64,000 nucleotides of DNA. Origin: Bizionia sp. M204 (GTDB lineage: Bacteria; Bacteroidota; Bacteroidia; Flavobacteriales; Flavobacteriaceae). Under the pieces are notes generated by a model, which did no database searches, had not been told where the DNA came from, and saw only the letters and a list, made by a program, of their open reading frames with translations. Below, one piece after another: positions 1-8,703 of this stretch; the first letter of the stretch is position 1; each line of letters opens with the position of its first letter. The stretch covers positions 212,501 to 276,500 of the forward strand of contig NZ_CP046242.1 in NCBI RefSeq assembly GCF_023205095.1, in the 5' to 3' direction. The translations under genes and the position numbers were made by a program.

Positions 1-1
1 A

Positions 2-1573
2 GTCATGTTTATTAAGAATGATAGTTCTCAAGAGAAGCGTTATTTCAATGGTAAAATTGGTAAGATTATCAAATTGAATAAAGATGAAGTGGTTGTGCGC
101 TGTCCGGAAGATGAATTTAATATTGTTACCACCCAAGAGGTTTGGGATAATATTAATTATACGGTTAATAAAGAAACGAATGCGATAACCGAGGATAAAA
201 TTGGTTCCTTTAGTCAGATGCCATTGCGCTTGGCATGGTCTATTACTATTCATAAAAGCCAGGGTTTAACTTTCGAGAAAGCTATAATAGATGCCCAAGG
301 TGCTTTTGCTCACGGTCAAACCTATGTGGCTTTAAGTCGTTGTAAATCTTTGGAAGGTTTAGTTTTAAAAAGTAAAATTACTTCCAATCAGATTATTAGT
401 GATAGCCATGTTATTTCGTTTAACGAATCCGCGAATGAGAATCAACCTGATGAAACTGTATTGGAGTTATCCCAACGACATTTTCAATTGGGTTTAATAT
501 CTGAAGTATTTAATTTTTATGATTTCTTATATCCTATAAATCGCATTTTAGATATTTATTATAAAAATCGCGGTAGTATAGAAGGTAAAATTGAAGCGCC
601 CTTAAAAACGGTTAAAAACGCTATTACAAATCTTTTAAAAATAGGAACCAGTTTTAATAGTCAATTAAACAATATTTCAAAAGTAGAAAGCTTACCAGAA
701 ACTAGTCATGTAATTCAAGGACGGTTTAAAAAGGCAATTTTGTACTTTCAAAATGAATTAGACACTGTTATAAATCCTGCTTTTAAGACGTTTAATTTTA
801 CAACGGATAACCAAGCCTTGGAAAAAGATCTGATTAAAAATTTGGATAGTATTGAAGAATTATTAGAAACTAAAACCTTATACTTTAAGGAATTGGCAGA
901 TGGTTTTAAAACGCTTTTATTTTTAAATTTGCGAGCTAAAGCAGTCTTTCTAGCCAAAGAAAAGCCTAAAAAACTTAAAAAGACAGTTATAGATGGTACT
1001 ACCAATGTGGAGCTTTTTGAATTGTTACGTGTTTTAAGAAATGAAATTGCTCAAGAAAACGACTTAATCCATTACCAAATATTCACGCAAAAGGCGCTAT
1101 ATGCTATGTGTGAAACCTTACCTACCTCCAAAAATGAATTATTGGAAATAGATGGCATGGGAAAGGTTCGTGTGGAAAAATATGGGGCGGCCATTCTGGA
1201 AGTAATTAGAGATTTTTGTGATGAAAATGATATCGATTATGAAGAACAAACCGAAACCTTCAAATTCAAAGACAAGAAAGAAAAAAAAGTAGATACGAAA
1301 CTTCAGTCTTTAAATCTTTTTAAATCTGGTAAAACAATTGAAGAAATTGCTAATGAACGTGCATTAAATGAAAACACTATTTTCGGTCATTTAGTTAGCT
1401 TTATTCCATCGGGAGAAATAAAGCCGACAGATTTAATGTCTGTGGAACATTATAAGGAATTACAAAAATTAATTCCAAAGTATAAGTTTGAAAACCTTTC
1501 AGATTTAAAACATCAATTGGATGACAAGTTCACGTATGGAGAGATACGCTTGGTTTTAGAATCTCTAAAATAA
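2..1573 (+). CDS. PIF1-like SF1 helicase with HRDC and C-terminal HTH (5' end outside window)
   Basis: This is the C-terminal part of an ATP-dependent superfamily 1 DNA helicase. The frame is open to the left edge, and the residues just before the first visible Met continue the fold, so the start and Walker A lie outside. Counting from that Met, motif V (WSITIHKSQGLTF) is at about 78-90 and motif VI (QTYVALSRCKSLEG) at about 105-118. A HRDC-like region with the helix-hairpin text LLEIDGMGKVRVEKYG follows at about 335-405. The last 100 residues resemble the helix-turn-helix tail seen on RecQ- and PIF1-type helicases of Bacteroidota. A role in DNA repair or replication is inferred from family; the substrate is unknown. 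It converges on the acyl-CoA dehydrogenase gene through a shared hairpin. Confidence 0.85.
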   Translation, partial: VMFIKNDSSQEKRYFNGKIGKIIKLNKDEVVVRCPEDEFNIVTTQEVWDNINYTVNKETNAITEDKIGSFSQMPLRLAWSITIHKSQGLTFEKAIIDAQGAFAHGQTYVALSRCKSLEGLVLKSKITSNQIISDSHVISFNESANENQPDETVLELSQRHFQLGLISEVFNFYDFLYPINRILDIYYKNRGSIEGKIEAPLKTVKNAITNLLKIGTSFNSQLNNISKVESLPETSHVIQGRFKKAILYFQNELDTVINPAFKTFNFTTDNQALEKDLIKNLDSIEELLETKTLYFKELADGFKTLLFLNLRAKAVFLAKEKPKKLKKTVIDGTTNVELFELLRVLRNEIAQENDLIHYQIFTQKALYAMCETLPTSKNELLEIDGMGKVRVEKYGAAILEVIRDFCDENDIDYEEQTETFKFKDKKEKKVDTKLQSLNLFKSGKTIEEIANERALNENTIFGHLVSFIPSGEIKPTDLMSVEHYKELQKLIPKYKFENLSDLKHQLDDKFTYGEIRLVLESLK

Positions 1574-1601
1574 AAAAATCCCAATAGTTACATTGGGATT
1601 T
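1572..1601 (-). terminator. Hairpin terminator between convergent genes
   Basis: A 10-bp stem (AAATCCCAAT with its complement, 1576-1585 and 1592-1601) has a 6-nt loop. On the minus strand it is followed by a run of seven T, which suits the end of the acyl-CoA dehydrogenase message. On the plus strand the T run is short, so it may also act weakly for the helicase. Confidence 0.75.
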
Positions 1602-1624
1602 ATATGTAGATATTTTAATAAAAA

Positions 1625-2767
1625 TTAATCTCTTAACACACCTCTAGAAATAACTATTTTTTGTATTTCTGAAGTTCCTTCATAAATCTGTGTAATTTTG
1701 GCATCTCGCATTAAACGCTCAACATGGTATTCTTTAACAAAACCGTTTCCACCGTGAACCTGAACAGCTTCCACCGTTGTGTCCATAGCTACTTTGCTTG
1801 CGTATAGCTTCGCCATAGCACTAGACATATCGTAATTATTACCTTGATCTTTATCCCAAGCTGCTTTCATAACTAACATACGAGCCGCTTCAATCTCGGT
1901 GGCCATATCAGCAATTTTAAAAGCAATGGCTTGATGATTGCAGATTTCAGTACCAAATGCCTTACGTTCCTTACTGTATTTCTTCGCTAATTCATAAGCG
2001 CCTGACGCAATCCCTAATGCTTGAGCAGCAATTCCAATTCGTCCACCAGATAACGTTTTCATGGCGAATTTAAAACCGAAACCATCCGCACCAATTCTAT
2101 TTTCTTTAGGCACCTTTACATCGTTAAATTGCAAGGTATGGGTGTCACTTCCGCGAATCCCTAATTTATCTTCCTTGGGTCCAACATCAAATCCAGGCAT
2201 CCCTTTTTCAACTATAAAAGCATTGATACCGTGGTGTCCTTTATCTTTATCCGTTTGTGCAATGACTAAATACACATCTGCACGACCTCCACTTGTAATC
2301 CAGTTTTTAGTACCATTTAAAACATAATGATCGCCTTTGTCAATTGCTGTGGTTTTTTGTGATGTTGCATCACTACCAGCTTCAGGTTCACTTAAACAAA
2401 ATGCGCCTACAAATTCACCAGTCGCTAATTTTGTTAAGTATTTTTGTTTTTGTTCCTCACTACCATAAGATTCAAGTCCATAGCATACTAATGAGTTATT
2501 TACCGAAACAATAACAGAAGCTGACGCATCAATTTTTGAAAGTTCCTCCATTATTAATACATAGGAAATGGCATCCATACCGCTTCCGCCATATTTAGGA
2601 TCAACCATAATACCCATAAAACCAAGTTCGCCCATTTTTTTTACTAAATCTTGAGGAAACTCTTGTTTGTTATCACGCTCTATAACGCCAGGTAATAATT
2701 CTGTTTGAGCAAAATCGCGCGCTGCGTCGCGAATCATCATATGTTCTTCGGTAAGATTAAAATCCAT
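1625..2767 (-). CDS. Acyl-CoA dehydrogenase
   Basis: FAD-dependent enzyme that makes the alpha-beta double bond in acyl-CoA during fatty-acid or branched-chain amino-acid breakdown; cytoplasmic. The start at MDFNLTEEHM gives 380 residues, the usual family length. An upstream in-frame Met adds 20 residues with no family match, so it was not used. Visible signatures are CLSEPEAGSDA (FAD and substrate site) at about 137-147 and QIYEGTSEIQ near the C-terminus, whose first Glu (about 363) is the expected catalytic base. It stands alone, divergent from anmK. The short-chain or branched-chain preference cannot be read from sequence. Confidence 0.93.
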   Translation of the reverse strand: MDFNLTEEHMMIRDAARDFAQTELLPGVIERDNKQEFPQDLVKKMGELGFMGIMVDPKYGGSGMDAISYVLIMEELSKIDASASVIVSVNNSLVCYGLESYGSEEQKQKYLTKLATGEFVGAFCLSEPEAGSDATSQKTTAIDKGDHYVLNGTKNWITSGGRADVYLVIAQTDKDKGHHGINAFIVEKGMPGFDVGPKEDKLGIRGSDTHTLQFNDVKVPKENRIGADGFGFKFAMKTLSGGRIGIAAQALGIASGAYELAKKYSKERKAFGTEICNHQAIAFKIADMATEIEAARMLVMKAAWDKDQGNNYDMSSAMAKLYASKVAMDTTVEAVQVHGGNGFVKEYHVERLMRDAKITQIYEGTSEIQKIVISRGVLRD

Positions 2768-2859
2768 AATAAATTGTTGTTGTTGAATTGATAAAAAATG
2801 AATGCAAAGATAAGGTTTTAGGAACATTTTTTCAATAATGATTAGTATTTTTACGCGAT

Positions 2860-3915
2860 ATGATAAAATCTTCCTATAATGTTTTAGGTATTATGTCTGG
2901 AACATCGTTAGACGGTGTTGATATAGCTCATATTAAATTCACGTTTAATGAAAAATGGCAGTATACATTTTTAGAATGCGAAACCATTCCATATCCCCAT
3001 TTCTGGTTCTTAAAACTTAAAAACTTGGTTGGCCTTTCTAAAGATAATTTAGAAATAATAGATCAAGATTATACGGCGTATCTTGCTTCCGTTATAAATA
3101 CATTTGTAACAAAACATCAGATTGCTAGTTTAGATTTTATCAGTTCACATGGGCATACAGCTTTACATGAACCAGAAAAGGGCTTTACTTTACAAATCGG
3201 GAATAAACAAATACTGGCCCATTTAACGCAGCAAACCGTGGTTTGCGATTTTAGAGTTCAAGATGTCCAACTAGGAGGTCAAGGTGCACCTTTAGTGCCA
3301 ATTGGCGATAAATTACTTTTTTCAGATTTTGATTATTGTTTAAATCTAGGTGGTTTTGCTAATATTTCAACCGAAGATAACGGGAACCGCATTGCGTACG
3401 ATATTTGCCCAGCAAATATTGTCCTTAATCATTACGTGGCATCTTTAGGATTAGATTTTGATGATTCTGGTAAAATAGCGGCGTCAGGACAGGTTAATTT
3501 AGCGCTTTTAAAAAACTTAAATAGTTTGGAGTTTTATAAAAAATCGCATCCAAAATCATTGGGTTTAGAATGGGTTGATAAATTTATTTTTCCAAGGATT
3601 AATGCTTTTGAAATTCCCATTAAGGATATTTTACGAACGTTTGTTGCACATATCGCCATTCAAATAGGGCATCAAATAAAAAATGGCAAAACTTTAATAA
3701 CTGGAGGTGGCGCTTATAATTCCTTTCTAATTGAAGAAATAAAAACACAGACAAAAGCGGAACTCGTTATACCCAATTCAAAATTAGTTAACTATAAAGA
3801 GGCGTTAATCTTCAGTCTGTTAGGTGTGTTAAAACAGCGAAATGAAGTGAATTGTTTAGCAAGTGTAACAGGCGCAAAAATGGATCATAGTTCAGGAAGA
3901 ACGTTTCAACCTTAA
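2860..3915 (+). CDS. anmK: Anhydro-N-acetylmuramic acid kinase
   Basis: Phosphorylates and opens 1,6-anhydro-MurNAc in peptidoglycan recycling, giving MurNAc-6-phosphate; cytoplasmic. The N-terminus shows the family ATP motif GIMSGTSLDGVDIA (about 10-23), followed by ISSHGHTALHEP, LNLGGFANIS and the C-terminal TGGGAYN. At 351 residues it is a little shorter than the roughly 370 of enterobacterial AnmK, which is normal for Bacteroidota. It is divergent from the acyl-CoA dehydrogenase with about 90 bp between the start codons. No other recycling gene (nagZ, murQ) lies nearby. Confidence 0.93.
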   Translation: MIKSSYNVLGIMSGTSLDGVDIAHIKFTFNEKWQYTFLECETIPYPHFWFLKLKNLVGLSKDNLEIIDQDYTAYLASVINTFVTKHQIASLDFISSHGHTALHEPEKGFTLQIGNKQILAHLTQQTVVCDFRVQDVQLGGQGAPLVPIGDKLLFSDFDYCLNLGGFANISTEDNGNRIAYDICPANIVLNHYVASLGLDFDDSGKIAASGQVNLALLKNLNSLEFYKKSHPKSLGLEWVDKFIFPRINAFEIPIKDILRTFVAHIAIQIGHQIKNGKTLITGGGAYNSFLIEEIKTQTKAELVIPNSKLVNYKEALIFSLLGVLKQRNEVNCLASVTGAKMDHSSGRTFQP

Positions 3916-3954
3916 AATTATTGGAAAATTGATATTTACCGATTTTTTGTTTTT

Positions 3955-3962
3955 TATATTTG
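3955..3962 (+). promoter_or_regulatory. Bacteroidota -7 box (TATATTTG) before the amino acid dehydrogenase
   Basis: An exact TAnnTTTG match 45 bp before the start codon of the downstream gene. No clear TTG -33 element is found at the standard spacing, so support rests on the -7 box alone. Confidence 0.5.
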
Positions 3963-4007
3963 TTGAAGAATAACAACTATTGGATTTAAAATAATAATGA
4001 AACTATA

Positions 4008-5234
4008 ATGAAAGACTTACTTCAAAAGTACGAGAATAAGCAACCGGAAATTGTATTCAATTGGAAAGATCCAGAAACAGAAGCTGAAGGCTGGACCGTA
4101 ATAAGCTCCCTTCGCGGCGGAGCTGCTGGTGGTGGAACCCGCATGCGAAAAGGATTGGATGTCAATGAAGTCTTATCATTAGCTAAAACCATGGAAATAA
4201 AGTTTACAGTTTCAGGACCAGCCATTGGTGGTGCTAAATCTGGAATAAACTTTGATCCCAATGATCCACGAAAAAAAGGTGTGTTGGAGCGTTGGTTTAA
4301 AGCGGTTTCTCCATTGTTAAAAAGTTATTATGGAACGGGTGGCGATTTAAATGTTGATGAGAGTCATGAGGTAATACCTATGACGGAACAAACAGGACTT
4401 TGGCATCCGCAAGAGGGTGTTTTTGAAGGACATTTTAAACCAACACCAGGCGATAAAATTAACCGTATTGGGCAATTGCGCCACGGTGTTATTAAAGCCA
4501 TAGAAAGTTCAGAATATTCACCTAGTGTAAAACGTAAATATACTGTTGCCGACATGATTACGGGCTTTGGTGTTGCACAAGCCGTTAAACATTATTACGA
4601 TATTTTTGGTGGGACTGTAAAAGGAAAGCGCGTTGTTGTCCAAGGTTTTGGAAACGTAGGAGCAGCTGCTGCTTTCTATATATCTAAAATGGGCGCTAAA
4701 GTTGTTGGTATTATGGATATTGCTGGTGGCGTGATTAATAAAGATGGATTTTCGTTTGAAGAAATTACAGATCTATACCTGAATAAAAAAGGAAATACAC
4801 TAGGTGGTGAGAATTTAATTCCATTCCAAGAAATGAATGAAAAAGTTTGGGGATTGGAAACAGAGGTATTCCTACCATGTGCGGCATCGCGCCTAATTAC
4901 CCAAGACCAAATTGACACCATGATTGAAAGTGGCTTGGAAGTTATTTCTTGCGGTGCTAATGTACCTTTTGCCGATAAAGAAATTTTCTTCGGACCAATT
5001 ATGGAACATACCGATGAGCGCATAAGCTTAATACCAGATTTCATTTCCAATTGTGGAATGGCACGAGTATTTGCCTATCTAATGGAAAGTAGTGTTGAAA
5101 TGAGCGATGAGTCTATTTTTCAAGACACTTCAGATACGATAAAGAGGGCTTTGCAAAATGTTTATAATGCAAATAGTTCAAAAAAAGAATTAAGTAAAAC
5201 TGCCTTCGAAATCGCATTAGGGCAATTAGTATAA
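4008..5234 (+). CDS. Glu/Leu/Phe/Val dehydrogenase
   Basis: NAD(P)-dependent oxidative deamination of an amino acid to its keto acid; cytoplasmic. The 408-residue protein has the glycine-rich substrate segment RGGAAGGGTRMRKG (about 36-49), then SGPAIGGAKSGI (about 67-78) with the expected catalytic Lys, and GTGGDLNVDE. The Rossmann motif VVQGFGNVGAAAAF is near 210-223. The arrangement is closer to leucine/valine-type than to classical glutamate dehydrogenases, but the substrate cannot be settled by eye. It has its own -7 box and is followed after 12 bp by the NhaD-type antiporter gene, so the two are probably cotranscribed. Confidence 0.88.
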   Translation: MKDLLQKYENKQPEIVFNWKDPETEAEGWTVISSLRGGAAGGGTRMRKGLDVNEVLSLAKTMEIKFTVSGPAIGGAKSGINFDPNDPRKKGVLERWFKAVSPLLKSYYGTGGDLNVDESHEVIPMTEQTGLWHPQEGVFEGHFKPTPGDKINRIGQLRHGVIKAIESSEYSPSVKRKYTVADMITGFGVAQAVKHYYDIFGGTVKGKRVVVQGFGNVGAAAAFYISKMGAKVVGIMDIAGGVINKDGFSFEEITDLYLNKKGNTLGGENLIPFQEMNEKVWGLETEVFLPCAASRLITQDQIDTMIESGLEVISCGANVPFADKEIFFGPIMEHTDERISLIPDFISNCGMARVFAYLMESSVEMSDESIFQDTSDTIKRALQNVYNANSSKKELSKTAFEIALGQLV

Positions 5235-5246
5235 TTAGATAATTTT

Positions 5247-6641
5247 ATGGAAGCAATAATTATTATTGTATTTGTTTTAGGGTATTTAGCTATTACACTA
5301 GAGCACAATTTGAAAATTGATAAGCTGATCCCCGCTTTGGTTATGATGGCTATTTGTTGGGCCATTATTGCAATTGGCGTTGATGATTTTACCCAATGGT
5401 TTGACTCTGCAAAACATGCTTTGGTAGACAATTTAGGTTTGTTAAACCATGAAGATAGGGTGCACTTAATGGAAGAAACACTATTGCATCATTTAGGTAA
5501 AACATCAGAAATATTAGTATTTCTATTAGGAGCCATGACCATTGTTGAAATTATAGATTATTTTGATGGTTTCGCTACTATAAAAGGTTTTATTAAAACG
5601 AAAAGTAAAGGGCGAATTCTATGGATATTTGCCTTTTTAGCTTTTTTCTTATCGGCAATTATTGATAATTTAACCGCTACAATTGTTTTAATTTCTATTC
5701 TACAAAAATTAATCTTTGATCGGGACGTGAGGATTTGGTATGCGGGTTTAATTATCATAGCTGCCAATGCTGGTGGAGCGTGGTCTCCAATTGGAGATGT
5801 TACCACAACCATGTTATGGATTGGTAAAAAAGTAACCACAGGACATTTATTTGTTTACTTATTTGTTCCCTCATTATTATGTATGTTAATACCAGTATTT
5901 ATAGCGTCATTTTTACCAGCATTTAAGGGGAAAATTGACAATCCTGATTCAGAAGATGATGCGCCAAAAAGTGAGCACAGTGCAACTATGTTATATTTAG
6001 GTTTAGGTGGTATTGTTTCCGTTCCTATCTTTAAAACGGTCACGCATTTACCGCCTTATGTTGGTATGATGTTAGCCTTGGCTTTTGTTGCTATTTTTGC
6101 GGAGGTTTTTAGTAATAGAAAATTTGCCATGTCTTTTGATACAGATGTAAATGCAGATCATGTTGGCCATCATAGCCCAGTTCATAAAGCATTATCTAAA
6201 ATTGAGTTGCCAAGTATCCTTTTCTTTTTAGGAATTTTAATGGCAGTTGCCGCTTTAGAATCGCTGGGAATATTATTTGGCTTTGCATCCACCTTACAGG
6301 AAAATATGCCTATGTTGGGTACAGAGTTACACCACGAAGGCGTTTCAGATTTGGTAGTATTATTAATGGGTGTTGGATCGGCAGTTATTGATAATGTTCC
6401 TTTAGTTGCGGCTAGTTTAGGTATGTTTTCAGAACCAATTGATAATGAACTTTGGCATTTTATAGCCTATGCTGCCGGTACAGGTGGAAGTATGTTAATA
6501 ATAGGTTCAGCAGCAGGTGTGGTAGCTATGGGAATGGAAAAAATTGATTTTTTCTGGTACCTTAAAAATATTGGTTGGTTAGCGCTAGTTGGGTTTTTAG
6601 TTGGAGCAATTGCCTTTATGTTTACCAGAACCATTTTCTAA
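5247..6641 (+). CDS. nhaD: NhaD-type Na+/H+ antiporter
   Basis: Inner-membrane exchanger of sodium for protons, expected in a marine or salt-exposed bacterium. The 464 residues contain about a dozen hydrophobic segments, and the family motifs are visible: IIDNLTATIVLIS at about 130-142, ANAGGAWSPIGDVTTTMLW at about 172-190, and the second-half DNVPLVAASLGMF. The start codon lies 12 bp after the dehydrogenase stop. Shared transcription is inferred from spacing; no functional link between the two is known to me. Confidence 0.9.
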   Translation: MEAIIIIVFVLGYLAITLEHNLKIDKLIPALVMMAICWAIIAIGVDDFTQWFDSAKHALVDNLGLLNHEDRVHLMEETLLHHLGKTSEILVFLLGAMTIVEIIDYFDGFATIKGFIKTKSKGRILWIFAFLAFFLSAIIDNLTATIVLISILQKLIFDRDVRIWYAGLIIIAANAGGAWSPIGDVTTTMLWIGKKVTTGHLFVYLFVPSLLCMLIPVFIASFLPAFKGKIDNPDSEDDAPKSEHSATMLYLGLGGIVSVPIFKTVTHLPPYVGMMLALAFVAIFAEVFSNRKFAMSFDTDVNADHVGHHSPVHKALSKIELPSILFFLGILMAVAALESLGILFGFASTLQENMPMLGTELHHEGVSDLVVLLMGVGSAVIDNVPLVAASLGMFSEPIDNELWHFIAYAAGTGGSMLIIGSAAGVVAMGMEKIDFFWYLKNIGWLALVGFLVGAIAFMFTRTIF

Positions 6642-6691
6642 TATAATTTTGTATCATTTAAAACGTTAATAATATTATAGTCACAAATCAT

Positions 6692-7393
6692 ATGATAAAT
6701 ACATTTATACAAAGTCCTCAAGAAGGAGCTGAAATAGTTCCAGATGGCGAATCAGTTGAAAAAACACTCTCCATTATTGAATTAATAAGTAGTGGAGGCA
6801 TGGCAGGTCAAATTATAATAGCCATACTTTTTGTTCTATTAATAGTTGCTTGCTATATTTATTTTGAACGTTTATTTGCTATCAAAGCGGCATCACAAAT
6901 TGACAGTAATTTCATGAATCAGATAAAGGATCATGTAAGTAATGGTAAAATTGAAGCGGCACAAATTTTGTGTGCACAAGTCAACACACCTGTTTCTAGA
7001 TTAATAAATAAAGGAATTACTAGAATTGGCAAACCACTTGAAGATATTAATACCGCTATTGAAAATGCTGGTCGGTTAGAAATTTACGGATTAGAAAAAA
7101 ATGTTAGTATCCTAGCAACCATTTCTGGTGCAGCGCCTATGATTGGTTTCCTTGGAACCGTAGTCGGTATGATTTTAGCTATTTTTGAACTAGCTAATGC
7201 TGGCGGAACCATTCAAATGGATGTGCTTGCCAGTGGTTTATATACAGCTATGACGACAACTGTTGCTGGTTTAATTGTCGGTATTATAGCTTATATCACG
7301 TATAACCATTTAGTAGTAAAAACAAATAAGGTGGTGTATCAAATGGAAGCAAATTCTTTAGAATTTTTAGATCATCTAAACGAACCTATTTAA
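6692..7393 (+). CDS. exbB: MotA/TolQ/ExbB proton channel family protein
   Basis: Inner-membrane part of the motor that energises TonB (or Tol) with the proton gradient. The 233 residues show a first transmembrane span (IIIAILFVLLIVACYIYF, about 41-58) and a paired span region with GAAPMIGFLGTVVGMILAIFE and the conserved Thr/Gly-rich second span near 180-205. It is followed by exbD after 1 bp and then tonB. That order, with a TonB C-terminal protein, favours ExbB over TolQ or MotA. Confidence 0.9.
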   Translation: MINTFIQSPQEGAEIVPDGESVEKTLSIIELISSGGMAGQIIIAILFVLLIVACYIYFERLFAIKAASQIDSNFMNQIKDHVSNGKIEAAQILCAQVNTPVSRLINKGITRIGKPLEDINTAIENAGRLEIYGLEKNVSILATISGAAPMIGFLGTVVGMILAIFELANAGGTIQMDVLASGLYTAMTTTVAGLIVGIIAYITYNHLVVKTNKVVYQMEANSLEFLDHLNEPI

Positions 7394-7394
7394 T

Positions 7395-7787
7395 ATGAAT
7401 ATACGCGGAAGAAATAAAGTAACGCCCGAATTCAATATGTCGTCTATGACGGATATTGTCTTTCTTTTACTTATATTTTTTATGATAGCTTCTACCTTGG
7501 TAACAACAAGTGCTATTGATATTTTACTGCCAAATGCCAGTGGAAAAACAGAGAATAAAAAATCTGTAGCTGTTAGTATTACTAAAGATTTGCGCTATTA
7601 TGTAGATCAAAAATTAGTAGGTGAAAGTATGTTGGAAGGTGAACTTTTAACCGCTTTATCCAGTCAAGAAAAACCAACGGTTGTATTGCGTGCTGAAAAA
7701 TCAGTGCCTGTTGATAATGTGGTTAAAGTAATGGATATAGCGAATAGAAATAAAATTAAAGTCATTTTAGCAGTTAAGCCAAATTAA
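7395..7787 (+). CDS. exbD: ExbD/TolR biopolymer transport protein
   Basis: Partner of ExbB in the proton-driven motor. The protein has 130 residues, one transmembrane span near 20-42 (DIVFLLLIFFMIAS) with the conserved Asp at its start (SSMTDIVFLL), then a periplasmic domain. The family length is about 130-140, so it is complete. It starts 2 nt after the exbB stop and is almost certainly cotranslated with it. Confidence 0.92.
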   Translation: MNIRGRNKVTPEFNMSSMTDIVFLLLIFFMIASTLVTTSAIDILLPNASGKTENKKSVAVSITKDLRYYVDQKLVGESMLEGELLTALSSQEKPTVVLRAEKSVPVDNVVKVMDIANRNKIKVILAVKPN

Positions 7788-7803
7788 AACGGCACATCTA
7801 CCC

Positions 7804-8700
7804 ATGAAATATTTAGAGACCAAACACGAACGGAATTCTGCCAAGATTACGACTTTAATAATCGTTATTTTGGTATTGCTGTTGTTTGTAGTGGGACCTC
7901 CATATATGGATCCACCGGAAGAATATGGCGTAGCTGTTAATTTTGGGAATTCAGATGTTGGCAGCGGAAACGTACAGCCAAAAGAACCTGTTAAATCCGA
8001 ACCAAAAAACATAGAGCGTCCTCCGGAAGAAGCGGTAACAAAACCTCAAGAAACAAAACCAGAAGCGGCTGCTGCTGAAAAAACAAAAGCGGAAGATGTT
8101 ATCACACAGAATAACGAAGAAGCATTAGCAATAGAAAAGAAAAAACAAGCCGACGCTAAAGCGAAAAAAATTGCAGATGCAAAAGCAAAAGCGCAAGCAG
8201 AAGCGGATGCCAAGGCAAAAGCGGAAGCCGAACAAAAAGCGAAAGAGCAGGCAGAGAAAGAGGCTAAAAAGAAAAAGCTAGACGCTTTAATTGGAGGCGT
8301 AAGTAAATCGGAAGGCACCACATCTGGTGGCGAAGGGGATGACAACAAACCGGGTGATAAAGGCCAATTAGATGGCAATCCGTATGCCACCAGCTATTTT
8401 GGCAATCCAGGTTCTGGTAGCGGAGGTGTAGGCTATGGTTTAAACGGACGAGGAAAGGCAACGTATCAAAAATTAAATCAAGATTGTAATGAGTCTGGAA
8501 GGGTTGTAGTTCGCATAGTGGTAAACCGAGAAGGTAATGTCATAGAAGCCAATCCAGGCGTTAAAGGCACGAATAATACGGCTAAATGTCTTCTGGAGCC
8601 AGCAAAAAAAATAGCTTTATCTCACAAATGGCGGCCAGATAGCAATGCGCCAGCAGCGCAAGTAGGATTTGTTGAAGTTAACTTCACTATAGGTCAATAA
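7804..8700 (+). CDS. tonB: Energy transducer TonB
   Basis: Carries energy from ExbBD to outer-membrane receptors. The 298 residues have a transmembrane anchor near 15-34 (TLIIVILVLLLFVVG), a Pro/Glu/Lys segment, then a long Ala/Lys/Glu-rich stretch at about 75-160 that should span the periplasm as an extended or coiled rod. After a Gly-rich hinge comes a TonB C-terminal-like domain (VVVRIVVNREGNVIE to the end). The rod resembles TolA in composition, so a TolA-like name is possible, but the C-terminal domain and gene order fit TonB. Confidence 0.85.
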   Translation: MKYLETKHERNSAKITTLIIVILVLLLFVVGPPYMDPPEEYGVAVNFGNSDVGSGNVQPKEPVKSEPKNIERPPEEAVTKPQETKPEAAAAEKTKAEDVITQNNEEALAIEKKKQADAKAKKIADAKAKAQAEADAKAKAEAEQKAKEQAEKEAKKKKLDALIGGVSKSEGTTSGGEGDDNKPGDKGQLDGNPYATSYFGNPGSGSGGVGYGLNGRGKATYQKLNQDCNESGRVVVRIVVNREGNVIEANPGVKGTNNTAKCLLEPAKKIALSHKWRPDSNAPAAQVGFVEVNFTIGQ

Positions 8701-8703
8701 TTT

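Noticed and set aside
748-1005. Minus-strand reading frame opposite the helicase
   Set aside because: It has no family signal and lies inside a well supported gene; the same holds for the other antisense frames in the window, for example 4676-5050, 8046-8390, 21569-21949 and 63022-63489.
2-1573. PIF1-like helicase as part of a mobile or defence island
   Set aside because: It is followed by ordinary metabolic genes and its HRDC/HTH tail is common in chromosomal copies.
7804-8700. TolA instead of TonB
   Set aside because: The Ala/Lys/Glu rod is TolA-like, but the C-terminal domain and lack of tolB/pal genes favour TonB.
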